The notes beneath the pieces are model-generated. The model did no database searches. It had not been told where the DNA came from and was given only the letters and a program-made list of their open reading frames with translations. This document shows, in pieces, positions 25,623 to 37,108 of a stretch of 64,000 nt of DNA. The stretch covers positions 3,224,001 through 3,288,000 of the forward strand of contig NZ_CP084032.1 of the NCBI RefSeq assembly GCF_020181655.1, read 5' to 3'. The position numbers were made by a program, and so were the translations under genes. Position 1 is the first letter of the stretch. Every line of letters starts with the position of its first letter. The stretch comes from Pectobacterium colocasium. GTDB lineage: Bacteria > Pseudomonadota > Gammaproteobacteria > Enterobacterales > Enterobacteriaceae.

Positions 25623-26165
25623 TTAGGGCAACAGGCCTTTGACATCAATGGGTTTGGCTTCGTTTTCAGCTTCGCCTTTATCTTTCCCATCGATTGCCAT
25701 ACCAGCCATCCGGTAGAAATTGTATTCCGGATATTTACCCGGCCCCGATATCAGCAGATCTTCTTTCTCGTACACCAGATCCTGACGTTTGTAATCGCCC
25801 ATCTCGAAATCCGGCGTCAGCTGGATAGCGGTTGTCGGGCACGCTTCTTCGCAGAAGCCACAGAAAATGCAGCGCGAGAAGTTGACGCGGAAGAACTCGG
25901 GATACCAGCGACCATCTTTGGTTTCCGCTTTCTGCAATGAGATACAGCCGACCGGACAGGCCACAGCACACAGGTTGCAGGCAACGCAACGCTCTTCGCC
26001 ATCGGGATCGCGCGTCAGCACGATACGACCACGGTAGCGCGGCGGTGGATTCACAGGTTCTTCGGGATACATTCTGGTTTCGCGCTTCTTAAAAGCATTC
26101 GATCCCACCATACAGATACTGCGTATCTGGGTGCCGAAACCAACCACTAACTCTTTCAATGTCAT
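25623..26165 (-). CDS. nuoI: NADH-quinone oxidoreductase subunit I, 2x[4Fe-4S] ferredoxin-like
   Basis: A 180-residue peripheral subunit that carries clusters N6a and N6b and passes electrons to NuoB. Two ferredoxin motifs are complete: [12 protein letters not shown] (about residues 60-71) and [12 protein letters not shown] (about 99-110). The N-terminal amphipathic segment contacts NuoH. Length is as in E. coli. Lies between nuoH (17-nt gap) and nuoJ (9-nt gap). Confidence 0.97.
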   Translation of the reverse strand: MTLKELVVGFGTQIRSICMVGSNAFKKRETRMYPEEPVNPPPRYRGRIVLTRDPDGEERCVACNLCAVACPVGCISLQKAETKDGRWYPEFFRVNFSRCIFCGFCEEACPTTAIQLTPDFEMGDYKRQDLVYEKEDLLISGPGKYPEYNFYRMAGMAIDGKDKGEAENEAKPIDVKGLLP

Positions 26166-26182
26166 GGTTTATTCACCCCTTC

Positions 26183-27157
26183 TTAAGCGTTGTACAAAAT
26201 GACGGCCGCTGTCGCCAGCAGATTCAAAAGCGTTATCGGCAGACAGACTTTCCAACCGAAAGACATCACCTGGTCATAACGCGGACGGGGTAACGAAGCA
26301 CGAATCAGGATGAACATCATCATGAAAAAGCCAGTTTTCAGCGCAAACCAGACAAACGGAGGCAGGATTGGACCATGCCAGCCACCGAAGAATAAGGTCA
26401 CCATCAGCGCGGAAACCGTCACGATCCCGATATATTCCCCAACAAAGAACAGACCGAATTTCATACCGGAGTATTCAATGTGGTAACCATCGGCAATTTC
26501 CTGCTCAGCTTCAGGCTGGTCAAACGGGTGACGGTGACACACCGCCACGCCTGCGATGGCAAACGTAATAAAGCCGAAGAACTGCGGGATCACGTTCCAC
26601 AGGTGTTCCTGAGAATCGACGATGTCACGCATGTTGAACGAGCCCGCTTGCGCGACTACACCCATCAGTGACAGGCCGATGAACACTTCGTAGCTTACGG
26701 TCTGAGCAGAAGCACGTACCGCACCCAGCAGCGAGTATTTGTTGTTACTCGCCCAACCAGCAAACAGCACTGCGTAAACGGCCAAACCCGCCATCATCAG
26801 GAAGAAAAGGATCCCGATGTTCAGATCGGCGACACCCCAGGTTGGCGTAATCGGCACAATCGCAAAGGCAATCAGCATTGACGTAAACGCGATCATCGGT
26901 GCCAGCGTGAAGATCACCTTATCGGTGAAATTCGGCACCCAGTCTTCTTTGAAGAACATTTTGATCATGTCAGCGACAAGCTGCAATGAACCGCCCCAAC
27001 CTACCCGGTTCGGTCCATAACGTCCCTGGAAGAGACCAAGCAGTCGACGTTCACCCATACTCATGAATGCGCCACAGGTCACCACAACCAGCAGAATCAC
27101 GATCGCTTTTCCAACGGAGATCAGAATTTCGGTTAATTCCGGCGTTAACCAACTCAT
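26183..27157 (-). CDS. nuoH: NADH-quinone oxidoreductase subunit H
   Basis: A 324-residue membrane subunit that joins the hydrophilic arm and forms most of the quinone chamber. Conserved elements: [21 protein letters not shown] near the N-terminus and the acidic loop [20 protein letters not shown] (about residues 212-231), which is part of the quinone/proton coupling region. Eight helices predicted. The start overlaps the nuoG stop by four bases. Confidence 0.97.
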   Translation of the reverse strand: MSWLTPELTEILISVGKAIVILLVVVTCGAFMSMGERRLLGLFQGRYGPNRVGWGGSLQLVADMIKMFFKEDWVPNFTDKVIFTLAPMIAFTSMLIAFAIVPITPTWGVADLNIGILFFLMMAGLAVYAVLFAGWASNNKYSLLGAVRASAQTVSYEVFIGLSLMGVVAQAGSFNMRDIVDSQEHLWNVIPQFFGFITFAIAGVAVCHRHPFDQPEAEQEIADGYHIEYSGMKFGLFFVGEYIGIVTVSALMVTLFFGGWHGPILPPFVWFALKTGFFMMMFILIRASLPRPRYDQVMSFGWKVCLPITLLNLLATAAVILYNA

Positions 27158-29880
27158 TGTGCGGCCTCCCGCAGATTTTCAACGGTTGCACCCGCCAGCA
27201 CCGGTGCAATACCCGGCAAGCCCAGCGGTAAACCAACCTGTCCCTGACCCAATTCCGCACTTAAGCGCAGTGGCAGACGTAGCGTTTGTCCTGCACAGGT
27301 CAACTCCAGCAACGCACCAGCGTTCACACCCAGTGTTGCCGCATCAGCTGGGTTCACCATCACGTAAGGCTCTGGCATACGCTGCTGAATCACGTCAGAA
27401 CGCTGTGACATTTCATCGCTGCCGAACAAGTGATAATACGGCGCAACGCGCCATTGACCCGCTTGTGGGACAAAAGCCGCAGGAATGTTGTCGAAATACG
27501 CCAGCGAACCTTCTCCGGCTTCGATCATACGCACACCCGGATCGCCATGACGCAAATGTCCACCCACTTCGTCCTGGAATTTGTTCCAGGCTTGCGGTGA
27601 GTTCCAGCCTGGTGCCCAGGCAAATGGAATCTGCTGGCGGTTGGCTGTCGGACTGTTGTTCCCTTCCATTGAGAAGGCAAACATGGTGTCTTTATCAACC
27701 GGCTGACGTGGTTCATGCACGCTGATATTGGCGCGCATCGCAGTACGTCCGCTGGAGCGAATCGGTGAACGCGATAGTTTCTGACCACGAATACGGAACG
27801 ACGCGTCCGGTGCAGCATCTTTAATCGCAGCCAACTGCGGCAGAGCCGCAGCACACGCATCAATCACGTTATCCAGTTGCGTCCAGTCAACCTGACGGCT
27901 GTTGTAAGTGATATACAGCGAGTGCAGCCAGCGCCAACTTTCCAGCATCACAACTTTGTCGTTGTAGTACGTTGGGTCATAAACCTGGAAGAAACGCTGC
28001 GCGCGGCCTTCCTGGTTAATCAGCGTACCGTCGCTTTCAGCAAAGCTGGCAGCGGACAGAATCATGCTAGCTTTGTCCATGATGCGAGTACGCTGGTGGT
28101 CGACCACAATCAGGTTCTCCGCTTTTTCCAGAGCGGCATCAACGCGAGCGATTGGGGCATGACGGTAGAGATCGTTCTCCAGCACGACCACGCTGTCGGC
28201 GTCACCGTTTTCCAACTGCGCCAGCGCGTCATCCAGCGAACCACCACCCATGATTGACAACCCGATGCTGTTAGCAGCAGGAGCAACAAAGGTAATTCCG
28301 ACGTCAGAACCGCGATTTTTCAGCGCTTTGGCAACGTTTGCCGCTGCAGAAATCACTTCCTCACTACCTGAATTGGTGCCGGAAATGATGAGTGGTTTTT
28401 TCGCACCGGCCAGCGCCTGTACGATGATATCGACTTTCTGGTCAAGGCCCGCAGCCAGATCGGCAACGGCCGGCGCACTGCTATCCAGACCGTGTGCAAT
28501 CGCAAAGCCAAGGCGCGCCTGATCGGCAACCGGCGCACGGTAGTTCCATGCGGCGATGTCGTCCAGACGAGTGCTGTCTACGTTGGTGACAAACAATGGA
28601 TGTTTGGCGTGTTGGCCAATGTTCATGATCGCCGCGATCTGCCAGTCAGCCACTTTCTGTGCTGCCGCCATTTCACGTGCTTTGCCTTTAACGGCCTGAC
28701 GAACAGCCAGTGCGATACGTGCCCCTGTCTGCGTCAAGTCTTCACCCAAAATCAGAACGGCATCGTAGCCTTCGATTTCACGCAGCGCCGGCGTTCTCAC
28801 CCCGCTTTCGCGCAGCACTTTCAGGATCAGTTGCAGACGATTTTGTTCTTCCTGCGCAATACCGGTGTAGAAGTTCTCTGCCCCTACCAGCTCACGCAAA
28901 GCGAAGTTGCTTTCAATGCTGGCACGCGGCGAACCGATACCGATCGTTTTCTTCGCCTGACGCAGCACATCCGCCGCACCTTGCAGTGCCTGATCGGCAT
29001 TCAGCGCGATCCAGTCATCACCGCGACGTTGCAGCGGCTGATTTGGACGGTCTTTCTGATTAACATAGCCGTAACCAAAACGGCCGCGGTCACACAGGAA
29101 ATAGTGGTTTACGCTACCGTTAAAGCGGTTTTCGATACGACGCAGTTCGCCATAGCGTTCACCGGGGCTGGTATTACAGCCGATGCTGCACTGTTGGCAG
29201 ACGCTCGGTGCAAACTGCATATCCCATTTACGGTTATAGCGCTCAGAGTGCGTTTTATCAGTGAATACACCGGTAGGACACACTTCAACCAGGTTACCGG
29301 AGAATTCGCTTTCCAGCGTGCCATCTTCCGGACGACCGAAGTAGACGTTGTCGTGCGCGCCGTAAACGCCGAGATCTTTGCCATCCGCATAGTCTTTGTA
29401 GTAACGCACGCAGCGATAGCACGCGATACAGCGGTTCATTTCGTGAGAAATGAACGGGCCAAGATCCTGATTGCGGTGGGTACGCTTGGTAAAGCGATAG
29501 CGACGGAAGTTCTGCCCCGTCATGACTGTCATATCCTGCAAATGACAGTTACCGCCTTCCTCACACACCGGGCAATCGTGCGGGTGGTTGGTCATCAGAA
29601 ACTCAACTATCGTCTTACGGAATAGTTTCGCTTCTTCATCTTCAATGGCGATGAACGTACCCGGTGCCGCTGGTGTCATACAAGACATCACCAGACGACC
29701 GCGGGTGTCTTCCGCGTTTTGATACTGTTTTACCGCACAGAGGCGGCAGGATCCGACGCTCCCGAGCGCGGGGTGCCAGCAAAAGTAAGGAATATCAAGT
29801 CCCAGAGTCAGGCAAGCTTCCAGAAGGTTGTCTGCTCCGTTTACTTCATACTCTTTGCCGTCTACATGAATAGTAGCCAT
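27154..29880 (-). CDS. nuoG: NADH-quinone oxidoreductase subunit G
   Basis: A 908-residue iron-sulfur subunit, exactly the E. coli length. The N-terminal part carries the [2Fe-2S] ligands ([15 protein letters not shown]), the His-Cys cluster segment [20 protein letters not shown], and the bacterial extra N7 site CQQCSIGC; the rest is a molybdopterin-oxidoreductase-like domain without cofactor. The ATG at 29880 is chosen since GGAAG lies 10 nt upstream; an ATG nine bases earlier is too close. The 191-bp gap after nuoF is unusual within this otherwise compact operon and holds a repeat. Confidence 0.96.
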   Translation of the reverse strand: MATIHVDGKEYEVNGADNLLEACLTLGLDIPYFCWHPALGSVGSCRLCAVKQYQNAEDTRGRLVMSCMTPAAPGTFIAIEDEEAKLFRKTIVEFLMTNHPHDCPVCEEGGNCHLQDMTVMTGQNFRRYRFTKRTHRNQDLGPFISHEMNRCIACYRCVRYYKDYADGKDLGVYGAHDNVYFGRPEDGTLESEFSGNLVEVCPTGVFTDKTHSERYNRKWDMQFAPSVCQQCSIGCNTSPGERYGELRRIENRFNGSVNHYFLCDRGRFGYGYVNQKDRPNQPLQRRGDDWIALNADQALQGAADVLRQAKKTIGIGSPRASIESNFALRELVGAENFYTGIAQEEQNRLQLILKVLRESGVRTPALREIEGYDAVLILGEDLTQTGARIALAVRQAVKGKAREMAAAQKVADWQIAAIMNIGQHAKHPLFVTNVDSTRLDDIAAWNYRAPVADQARLGFAIAHGLDSSAPAVADLAAGLDQKVDIIVQALAGAKKPLIISGTNSGSEEVISAAANVAKALKNRGSDVGITFVAPAANSIGLSIMGGGSLDDALAQLENGDADSVVVLENDLYRHAPIARVDAALEKAENLIVVDHQRTRIMDKASMILSAASFAESDGTLINQEGRAQRFFQVYDPTYYNDKVVMLESWRWLHSLYITYNSRQVDWTQLDNVIDACAAALPQLAAIKDAAPDASFRIRGQKLSRSPIRSSGRTAMRANISVHEPRQPVDKDTMFAFSMEGNNSPTANRQQIPFAWAPGWNSPQAWNKFQDEVGGHLRHGDPGVRMIEAGEGSLAYFDNIPAAFVPQAGQWRVAPYYHLFGSDEMSQRSDVIQQRMPEPYVMVNPADAATLGVNAGALLELTCAGQTLRLPLRLSAELGQGQVGLPLGLPGIAPVLAGATVENLREAAQ

Positions 29881-29936
29881 AGTCAGCATGCTTCCATAAT
29901 GGCCCGTGTTGCCACGAGCGCTAATCAAAAATTCTG

Positions 29937-30060
29937 TATACCCTCATCTTTCAAATCGCAAATGCGTTGGCTACCTGCGCCTGAAATCTATTGGGTTTAT
30001 AGAGGGTGGCTTATTTGCGCCACCCTGCGGATACATTCACTCACTGCATCTCGCACGTGT
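29937..30060. repeat. Degenerate palindromic intergenic repeat between nuoF and nuoG
   Basis: The stretch opens with TATACCCTCATCTTTCAAA followed by ATGCGTTGGCTAC, and later has GATACATTCACTCACTGC. This resembles the order of the palindromic repeats common between genes of Yersinia, Serratia and Pectobacterium (TATACCC...TTCAA...GCGTTGGC...ATTCACTCAC), recalled from family knowledge and not searched. An internal hairpin AGGGTGGC (30003-30010) with GCCACCCT (30019-30026) is perfect. Confidence 0.5.
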
Positions 30061-30071
30061 TGAGCGATAGC

Positions 30072-31421
30072 TTACCAGCGCTCTTTCAACAGGTTAGGCT
30101 GAATACCGCCAATCGCTTTGACGTTGCCTAAATACTGTTTAGAGATACCCGCTTCGAATTCTTCCCGGAAATATTTGATGGCACTTTGCAGCGGCTCAAC
30201 CGCACCCGGCGCATGCGCACAGAAGGTGTTACCCGGACCAAGGAAGCGGCAAAGCTGCTCCAGCGTTTCGATATCGCCGGGCTGACCTTCGCCCTTCTCC
30301 AGCGCACGCAGAATCTTCACGCTCCACGGCAGGCCATCACGGCACGGCGTACACCAGCCGCAGGATTCACGGGCGAAGAACTCTTCCAGATTGCGCGTCA
30401 GCGAGACCATATTGATCTCGTGATCGACGGCCATCGCTAACGCCGTACCCATACGGCTACCTGCTTTCGCAATGTGCTCAAAATCCATTGGCAGATCGAG
30501 ATGGCTTTCTGTCAGGAAATCCGTCCCTGCGCCACCCGGCTGCCAGGCTTTCAGCTTCAGACCATCGCGCATACCGCCCGCGTAGTCTTCCAGAATCTCA
30601 CGCGCCGTGGTGCCGAATGGCAATTCCCACAGGCCAGGATTGTTGACGCGACCGGAGAAGCCCATCAGCTTCGTGCCGGCATCTTTACTTTTACCCGCAG
30701 ACAGCCCCTGATACCACGCCGCACCGTGTTCGATAATCGCCGGTACGTTACACAGCGTTTCCACGTTGTTGACGCAGGTCGGTTTACCCCACACGCCCGC
30801 AGACGCCGGGAACGGCGGCTTGGAGCGTGGGTTGGCACGACGGCCTTCCAGCGAGTTAATCAGTGCAGTTTCTTCACCGCAGATGTAACGCCCGGCGCCC
30901 GTATGCACGAACAGCTCGAAATCAAACCCGCTGCCCAGAATATTTTTGCCCAGCAGACCCGCCGCTTTCGCTTCTTCGATGGCACGACGCAGGTGGACAG
31001 CCGCTTCGATGTATTCGCCGCGCAGGAAGATGTAGCCGCGGTAGGCTTTCAGCGCAAAGGCGCTAATCAGCATACCTTCAACCAGCAGATGGGGCTCTTG
31101 CTCCATCAGCAGACGGTCTTTATACGTCCCTGGCTCCATCTCATCCGCGTTGCACAGCAGGTAGCGGATGTTCATGCTTTCGTCTTTCGGCATCAGGCTC
31201 CACTTCAAGCCTGTCGAAAAGCCCGCACCGCCACGCCCTTTCAGGCCAGCGTCTTTAACCAGTGAGACCACGTCATCCTGCGCCATACCGGTTAACGCTT
31301 TTTGCGCAGCGACATAGCCATTTTTGCTGCGATATTCATCCAGCCATACCGGCTGTTTGTCTGCGCGTAAACGCCAGGTCAGAGGATGCTGCTCAGCAGT
31401 CAGAACAATGTTTTTACTCAT
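30072..31421 (-). CDS. nuoF: NADH-quinone oxidoreductase subunit F (NADH/FMN binding)
   Basis: A 449-residue subunit where NADH is oxidised. NADH/FMN-binding glycine-rich motifs are [15 protein letters not shown] (about residues 60-74) and [16 protein letters not shown] (about 174-189). The N3 [4Fe-4S] ligands are in [12 protein letters not shown] plus a later cysteine in NTFCAH. Overlaps nuoE by four bases. Slightly longer than the E. coli protein at the C-terminus. Confidence 0.97.
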   Translation of the reverse strand: MSKNIVLTAEQHPLTWRLRADKQPVWLDEYRSKNGYVAAQKALTGMAQDDVVSLVKDAGLKGRGGAGFSTGLKWSLMPKDESMNIRYLLCNADEMEPGTYKDRLLMEQEPHLLVEGMLISAFALKAYRGYIFLRGEYIEAAVHLRRAIEEAKAAGLLGKNILGSGFDFELFVHTGAGRYICGEETALINSLEGRRANPRSKPPFPASAGVWGKPTCVNNVETLCNVPAIIEHGAAWYQGLSAGKSKDAGTKLMGFSGRVNNPGLWELPFGTTAREILEDYAGGMRDGLKLKAWQPGGAGTDFLTESHLDLPMDFEHIAKAGSRMGTALAMAVDHEINMVSLTRNLEEFFARESCGWCTPCRDGLPWSVKILRALEKGEGQPGDIETLEQLCRFLGPGNTFCAHAPGAVEPLQSAIKYFREEFEAGISKQYLGNVKAIGGIQPNLLKERW

Positions 31422-31948
31422 TGATACTGCTCCAATAACGATTCAATTCCTTCCGGCGTCACATGGCTGTGGGTATCGTCATCAATCATCATTGACGGCC
31501 CTTTGTCACAGTTCCCCAGGCAGCAGGTCGGCAACAGAGTGAAACGTCCATCGAACGTCGTCTGCCCCGGTTTGATGCTGAGCTTACGCTCCAGCGCCGC
31601 CTGAACGCCCTGATAGCCATTGATATGGCACACAACGCTGTCGCAATAGCGAATGATGTGACGCCCAACCGGCTGGCGGTAAATCTGGCTATAGAACGTC
31701 GCTACGCCTTCCACGTCACTGGCAGGGATGCCCAACACATCGGCAATCGCGTTGATCGCGCCATCCGGCACCCAGCCGCGTTCTTTTTGCACGATTTTCA
31801 GTGCTTCAATTGACGCGGCACGCGCATCTTCATAGTGATGTTTTTCGTGCTCAATGGCGTCACGTTCAGCGTCGCTCAGCACAAAAACGTTGTTATCAGA
31901 AATGTTGCGTTCAGAAACATTGTTATCAGGTATGTTGTGATCAGGCAT
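31418..31948 (-). CDS. nuoE: NADH-quinone oxidoreductase subunit E, with a repeated N-terminus
   Basis: A 176-residue thioredoxin-like subunit holding the [2Fe-2S] cluster N1a, ligated by CDSVVC and CCLGNC. It is about ten residues longer than E. coli NuoE. The extra length is an N-terminal run [20 protein letters not shown], encoded by four direct 15-bp units (31886-31945). The rest from [18 protein letters not shown] onward is typical. The start lies two bases after the nuoCD stop. The N-terminal tail is expected to be disordered. Confidence 0.95.
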   Translation of the reverse strand: MPDHNIPDNNVSERNISDNNVFVLSDAERDAIEHEKHHYEDARAASIEALKIVQKERGWVPDGAINAIADVLGIPASDVEGVATFYSQIYRQPVGRHIIRYCDSVVCHINGYQGVQAALERKLSIKPGQTTFDGRFTLLPTCCLGNCDKGPSMMIDDDTHSHVTPEGIESLLEQYQ

Positions 31949-31950
31949 AA

Positions 31951-33750
31951 TTAGCGGTCCACATCTGACATAACGAAATCAATACTGCCGAGGTAAACGA
32001 TCAGATCGGATACCAGACATCCGCGAATAACAGACGGAATCTGTTGCAGATGCGCATAGCTCGGCGTGCGAATACGGGTACGGTAGCTCATCGTGCCGCC
32101 GTCACTGGTCAGGTAATAGCTGTTAATGCCCTTCGTCGCCTCAACCATCTGGAATGATTCATTGGCAGGCATAACCGGTCCCCAGGAAACCTGAAGGAAG
32201 TGGTTAATCAGCGTATCGATATGCTGCAATGTGCGCTCTTTTGGCGGCGGCGTCGTCAGCGGGTGATCCGCTTTGAACGGCCCTTCCGGCATGTTCTTGA
32301 GGCACTGATCCAGAATACGCAGGCTCTGACGCAGCTCTTCAACCTTCAGCATCACGCGGCTATAGCAATCACTGATGCCATCGCCAACAGGCACTTCAAA
32401 GTCGAAGTTTTCATAACCGGAATACGGACGCCATTTGCGCACGTCAAAACCAATACCTGTAGCACGCAGACCCGCACCCGTTACGCCCCAATCCAACGCT
32501 TCTTTCGCATTGTAGGCGGCAACGCCCTGAGTACGGCCTTTCAGGATGGTGTTCTGCAGCGCAGCCTTAACATAGGTATCCAGACGAGCAGGCATCCAGT
32601 CGAGGAATTCACGCAGCAGGCGCTCCCAGCCGCGTGGCAGATCGTGCGCCACACCGCCGATACGGAACCATGCCGGGTGCATACGGAAGCCGGTAATCGC
32701 TTCAACCAAATCGTAAATTTTCTGGCGGTCAGTAAACGCAAAGAACACCGGTGTCATCGCACCAACGTCCTGAATAAAGGTACTGATATACAGCAGGTGG
32801 CTATTAATGCGGAACAGCTCAGACAGCATCACGCGAATCGTTTTCACGCGATCCGGCACCTCAATACCCGCCAGTTTTTCGACGGCAAGTACATACGGCA
32901 TTTCGTTAACACAGCCGCCAAGGTATTCAATACGGTCGGTATAAGGAATGTAGCTGTGCCAGGACTGGCGTTCGCCCATTTTCTCCGCGCCGCGATGGTG
33001 GTAACCCACGTCAGGCACGCAGTCGATGATTTCTTCGCCATCCAATTGCAGGATAATACGGAAAGCACCGTGTGAAGAGGGGTGGTTTGGACCGAGGTTG
33101 AGGAACATGAAGTCCTCATTTTCAGTGCCGCGCTTCATTCCCCACTCTTCCGGTTTGAACGTCAGCGATTCCATTTCCAGATCTTCTTTCTGCTTGGTCA
33201 GCTCGAAAGGATCGAATTCGGTCGCACGCGCCGGATAATCTTTACGCAACGGGTGCCCTTCCCACGTCTGCGGCATCATGATGCGCGTCAGGTGTGGGTG
33301 GCCGTTGAACGTAATACCAAACATTTCCCATGTTTCGCGCTCATACCAGTTGGCATTCGGGAACAGTTTGGTTACGGTCGGTACGTGCAGATCGCTCTCG
33401 GCCAACGCGACTTTCAGCATGATGTCGCGGTTACGCTCGATGGAAATGATGTGATAAAAAACGGAGTAGTCGGCGGCAGGTAAACCTTCACGGTGAGTAC
33501 GCAAACGCTCATCCATACCGTGTAGGTCAAACAGCATGACATAAGGCTTCGGCTGTTTTTTCAGGAATGCGACAACGTCCAGTAATTGCTCACGTTTGAC
33601 CCACACAACGGGAATACCTGTGCGGGTTGCTTGTACAGTAAATGCATCTGGTCCAAAACGGTTACACAGCTCGCCAACGACCGGATCGTTAAGGTGATCG
33701 CGGGTTTGCCAGCCTGGCTGAGCGAGATCGTGTGTCGTTAAATCTGTCAT
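31951..33750 (-). CDS. nuoCD: NADH-quinone oxidoreductase subunits C and D, fused
   Basis: A 599-residue fusion, as in E. coli and other enterobacteria. The NuoC part covers about the first 190 residues ([18 protein letters not shown] is its signature). NuoD follows, starting around [15 protein letters not shown] with the conserved histidine and later the tyrosine-bearing quinone-site loop. It forms the quinone-binding chamber with NuoB and NuoH. A 98-bp gap separates it from nuoB. Confidence 0.97.
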   Translation of the reverse strand: MTDLTTHDLAQPGWQTRDHLNDPVVGELCNRFGPDAFTVQATRTGIPVVWVKREQLLDVVAFLKKQPKPYVMLFDLHGMDERLRTHREGLPAADYSVFYHIISIERNRDIMLKVALAESDLHVPTVTKLFPNANWYERETWEMFGITFNGHPHLTRIMMPQTWEGHPLRKDYPARATEFDPFELTKQKEDLEMESLTFKPEEWGMKRGTENEDFMFLNLGPNHPSSHGAFRIILQLDGEEIIDCVPDVGYHHRGAEKMGERQSWHSYIPYTDRIEYLGGCVNEMPYVLAVEKLAGIEVPDRVKTIRVMLSELFRINSHLLYISTFIQDVGAMTPVFFAFTDRQKIYDLVEAITGFRMHPAWFRIGGVAHDLPRGWERLLREFLDWMPARLDTYVKAALQNTILKGRTQGVAAYNAKEALDWGVTGAGLRATGIGFDVRKWRPYSGYENFDFEVPVGDGISDCYSRVMLKVEELRQSLRILDQCLKNMPEGPFKADHPLTTPPPKERTLQHIDTLINHFLQVSWGPVMPANESFQMVEATKGINSYYLTSDGGTMSYRTRIRTPSYAHLQQIPSVIRGCLVSDLIVYLGSIDFVMSDVDR

Positions 33751-33848
33751 AAATATGTCACCACATTAAATGTGCTATTTCTGCATCTGATAATGACCGC
33801 ACACTATTATCGGGGTATTACACGGTCACCGGATTTATCATCTACAGG

Positions 33849-34523
33849 TCAAATCTCATCAGGCGAACGCAGGTTAGTCACCGCGATTCGCTCGCCGCGT
33901 TTGCGCTCACGCTCAGATTGCATATTGGCACGGTAAACGCCCTGTTCACCCACCACCCATGACAGAGGGCGGCGTTCTTTACCGATGGATTCTTTCAGCA
34001 GCAACAGCGCTTGCATGTAGGCTTCAGGACGCGGAGGGCAGCCCGGAATATACACATCAACAGGCAGGAATTTATCTACGCCCTGAACCACGGAATAGAT
34101 GTCGTACATGCCGCCGGAGTTAGCACATGCGCCCATGGAGATAACCCATTTAGGCTCCAGCATTTGCTCGTACAGACGCTGAATGACGGGAGCCATTTTA
34201 GTAAAACAGGTTCCCGCTACGACCATGAAATCGGCCTGACGTGGCGACGCACGCAGCACCTCAGCGCCAAAACGCGCTACGTCATGAACGGCAGTAAATG
34301 ACGTCACCATTTCTACGTAGCAACAGGAAAGGCCGAAGTTGTACGGCCACAGGGAGTTTTGACGCCCCCAGTTCACCGTATCGTGTAATGCATGTTCCAG
34401 TTTGCCCATGTAGACACTACGGTGAACATGTTGCTCCAGAGGGTCGGAAACGATCTCCTGACGTTGCAGGGGATAACGGTCATTCTCACCGTCCGGCTCT
34501 ATGCGGGTGAGCGTATAGTCCAT
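33849..34523 (-). CDS. nuoB: NADH-quinone oxidoreductase subunit B
   Basis: A 224-residue subunit that binds cluster N2, the last iron-sulfur centre before quinone. The ligands are seen as the tandem cysteines in [10 protein letters not shown] (about residues 63-72), GTCFTKM and GCPPRPEA. The charged C-terminal tail [15 protein letters not shown] is typical of enterobacterial NuoB. It follows nuoA by 17 nt. Confidence 0.97.
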   Translation of the reverse strand: MDYTLTRIEPDGENDRYPLQRQEIVSDPLEQHVHRSVYMGKLEHALHDTVNWGRQNSLWPYNFGLSCCYVEMVTSFTAVHDVARFGAEVLRASPRQADFMVVAGTCFTKMAPVIQRLYEQMLEPKWVISMGACANSGGMYDIYSVVQGVDKFLPVDVYIPGCPPRPEAYMQALLLLKESIGKERRPLSWVVGEQGVYRANMQSERERKRGERIAVTNLRSPDEI

Positions 34524-34540
34524 CTTAAAATGCCTCGCTG

Positions 34541-34981
34541 TTACTGCGGATGAGTGTTGGTAGTGTTGATGATGTCTGATTTAACGACTTGTCTCTTGGA
34601 ACGTACCGGGGTCCAGTCAAGTGCCCCAACGCGTACCAGATAAATCAAACCAGCCAACAGCACCAAAATGAAAATGGTTGCTTCAATGAAGCCAATCCAG
34701 CCGCTTTCTTTGATAGACACCGCCCAAGCGTAGAGATAGAGGGCTTCAACGTCGAAGATAACGAAGAACATAGCGACAAGATAAAATTTAGCAGACAGGC
34801 GTAACCGCGCTGAACCCACTGAGTCGATCCCGGATTCATAAGGTACGTTTTTGGCCCTGGCTCTGGCTCTCCCCCCCAGCAAGAATCCACCGGTCAGCAT
34901 GAAGACGCAAAGGCCTACGGCAATGATAAGGAATAGCCCAAATGCCCAATGATGGGCGAGGATTTCAGTAGTTGTTGACAT
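34541..34981 (-). CDS. nuoA: NADH-quinone oxidoreductase subunit A
   Basis: A 146-residue, three-helix membrane subunit of complex I and the first gene of the operon. The conserved loop [20 protein letters not shown] and the acidic helix [14 protein letters not shown] are diagnostic. The loop lies near the quinone site. The C-terminal tail is hydrophilic. All thirteen nuo genes lie on the minus strand in the order A, B, CD, E, F, G, H, I, J, K, L, M, N. Confidence 0.97.
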   Translation of the reverse strand: MSTTTEILAHHWAFGLFLIIAVGLCVFMLTGGFLLGGRARARAKNVPYESGIDSVGSARLRLSAKFYLVAMFFVIFDVEALYLYAWAVSIKESGWIGFIEATIFILVLLAGLIYLVRVGALDWTPVRSKRQVVKSDIINTTNTHPQ

Positions 34982-35601
34982 TCTCTTTGCTTACTCATCA
35001 AAAGTGGCGGGTAACATCTCTGCTCTATTATCGGCAGTTAATGCGCCACATCGATTAAAAGGAAGGATTAATAACCACAAAAAAGCACGGAAACGTATCA
35101 GGTAAGCCTTGCTTGGTATGGTTGAGCCCCTAAATTTGTAACCTTTTTTTCAACCTTACTAAAAATAACAGTACATTACTTTACATGCACGCTGTTTTGT
35201 TAACATTTTGTGTTCTCATCCATAGCTAAATCGAGTCAGTCCTTTTATCGGTTAACCCACACGCAGCAACACAGGAAGCAAATTCGCTGCGTCACTATAC
35301 CATTTTCACAGAAAATGCCTGTTCTCCCATGTGGTTATTAGGGGTATTTTTTGATCCAGCACACATTTTTACCAATTTAGTTAGTAAAAAAATCAAGACG
35401 ATGTAGGACAGGAGGGATGTCATTTTCCATAACATAATTTTAAAAAAATAGAACCAGCGTTTCATAAAAAGCAAGTGAGCGTTAATCTCGCTACGCCTAG
35501 CCTATTGATGTGAAATGGAAAATGCAACGTGGGATCGGAGTGAAGAAATCGGGGTAATAAGACGCTGCCAACGCAGGTTTAACACCTTAGTCATAAATCA
35601 T
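34982..35601. other. Long nuo upstream regulatory region, no gene seen
   Basis: About 620 non-coding, A+T-rich bases between nuoA and lrhA. In E. coli the corresponding long region carries the nuo promoters and sites for oxygen- and nitrate-responsive regulators. Here TTGTTAACATTTTGTG near 35200 could be part of an ArcA-type site, but I cannot place promoters with confidence. Confidence 0.5.
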
Positions 35602-35639
35602 CATCATTCGGGGTGCATCCCTACCCTCCCCGAATGATG
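35602..35639 (-). terminator. Probable lrhA terminator
   Basis: CATCATTCGGGG (35602-35613) and CCCCGAATGATG (35628-35639) form a perfect 12-bp stem with a 14-nt loop, 18 nt after the lrhA stop. The following minus-strand bases (ATGATTTATG) are only moderately T-rich. Confidence 0.65.
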
Positions 35640-35657
35640 GTTAACTACCCATTACGA

Positions 35658-36608
35658 TCAGATCGCGTCCTTCAGCGACGGATCGGAAGACAACTTTTCA
35701 TCCGTGCTATTTATTAACATGCTGACAGGCGTAATGTGAGAGGGCTTCCCTGATTCAATCACATTGAAAATTGCCGTCGCCAGTTCATTCTCCTGGTTAG
35801 GGTTCTGGCAGAGGAAATAACGCGTTTCAGGCAATCTCGGCAACCCTTCTTCTTCGCCCAGCACCCGCAGTTCCGGACTCATCATTTCTACCGAACGTAC
35901 GGTGATGCCCATACCGGCCTTCACCGCAGCTCGCACAGCAGAGAGCGTTGAAGCCACGTAGGCGATTCTCCAGGGAATCCCTGCGGCCGTCAGCTGCTGC
36001 GTAGCCAAGGCACGGAAAGGACTGGGTTCATCCAAAACAACCAGAGGTACAGGTTCCTGCGATCGGAACTGATAATCCGCCGCGCAATACCATAGCGTCG
36101 GGGAGCTACGTAATAACACGTGAGGAAATACCACACCGTTCATTGTGGTAATAACCAGATCTATTTTCCCCTGATTCAGCATTTCCATCATTTCAGCGCT
36201 GCGTTTTACGCTGACATTGACGGAGAGTTTAGGAAATACGGATGTCACACGATGCAAAATATAAGGAAGGATGGTGTCTGCAGTATCGTCAGACGCCCCA
36301 ATGGTCAGCGTACCCTGAATATCGCTGTACATTAATGAAATACAGGCTTCATCATTGAATTGTAATATTTTTCTGGCATAACCCAGAAACTGGATACCGT
36401 GTTCGGTCAGTAATTTATTACGCCCGTGCCGGGCAAAAAGCTCCTTTCCGATGAGTTGCTCCAGCCGCTGCATCTGCTGGCTGACAGCCGATTGAGTCCG
36501 ATTGACTGCGGTCGCCGCCGCTGCAAATGTATTTAAATCTGCAACGGCAACAAACGTCCTCAGTAAATCAAGATCGAGATTAAGTACTGGTCGATTTGCA
36601 CTGGTCAT
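35658..36608 (-). CDS. lrhA: LysR-type regulator LrhA (HexA in soft-rot bacteria)
   Basis: A 316-residue LysR-family protein. The helix-turn-helix region [20 protein letters not shown] lies at about residues 26-45 and the effector domain from about 90. The N-terminus [24 protein letters not shown] is nearly identical to E. coli LrhA, which represses flhDC and hence motility. The Pectobacterium orthologue HexA represses exoenzymes, motility and other virulence traits. The ATG at 36608 matches E. coli; a GTG at 36620 is an alternative and neither has a strong ribosome site. Position between nuo and alaA is as in E. coli. Confidence 0.93.
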   Translation of the reverse strand: MTSANRPVLNLDLDLLRTFVAVADLNTFAAAATAVNRTQSAVSQQMQRLEQLIGKELFARHGRNKLLTEHGIQFLGYARKILQFNDEACISLMYSDIQGTLTIGASDDTADTILPYILHRVTSVFPKLSVNVSVKRSAEMMEMLNQGKIDLVITTMNGVVFPHVLLRSSPTLWYCAADYQFRSQEPVPLVVLDEPSPFRALATQQLTAAGIPWRIAYVASTLSAVRAAVKAGMGITVRSVEMMSPELRVLGEEEGLPRLPETRYFLCQNPNQENELATAIFNVIESGKPSHITPVSMLINSTDEKLSSDPSLKDAI

Positions 36609-37108
36609 ACGATTTTTCACTTATCTATTTTAATTTTAACAAAATATTCCTGGTGTTTTATTACATGTACAGGTAATGACCGATACATTTAAAGACACTA
36701 TCGCAGACGCACGATAAGGGCAAAAAAATACTTATATTTCGTTACCCCTATCGCCTTTCCATTGGTAAGACATCACTAATTAAATGACTCACCAGCCTTA
36801 ATCCTTCATTCAATAACAACGACACGTTCTCTTTATTTCATTCTGCGAAATAAATACGCTTCACATTTAAATAAACGAGCTTTCCCTGTCACCCTATTCT
36901 GGCGCTAAAAAGTGCGGTATGAATAGTCGTCCGCACCCCTACCATATCGCACCATCCAACGAGTACACAACCATATAGTGCAGATGCGCAACCATTTGCA
37001 GCAAAAGCGATAATCATTCTTCAAAAGGTACTACAGGAGGAGTACATTAAGCAGGTTATGCTATTCCGTATGGGAATATGCGCTCTCTGCAGAAGGTTCG
37101 TACTATTT
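36609..37108. other. Divergent regulatory region between lrhA and alaA
   Basis: About 500 bp, A+T-rich next to lrhA. It must hold promoters for both genes; LysR regulators often bind here to control themselves, but no unambiguous T-N11-A palindrome was singled out. AGGAGGAG at 37035-37042 is a strong ribosome-site-like motif about 15 nt before an in-frame ATG (37058) that would extend AlaA by 17 residues. Confidence 0.5.
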
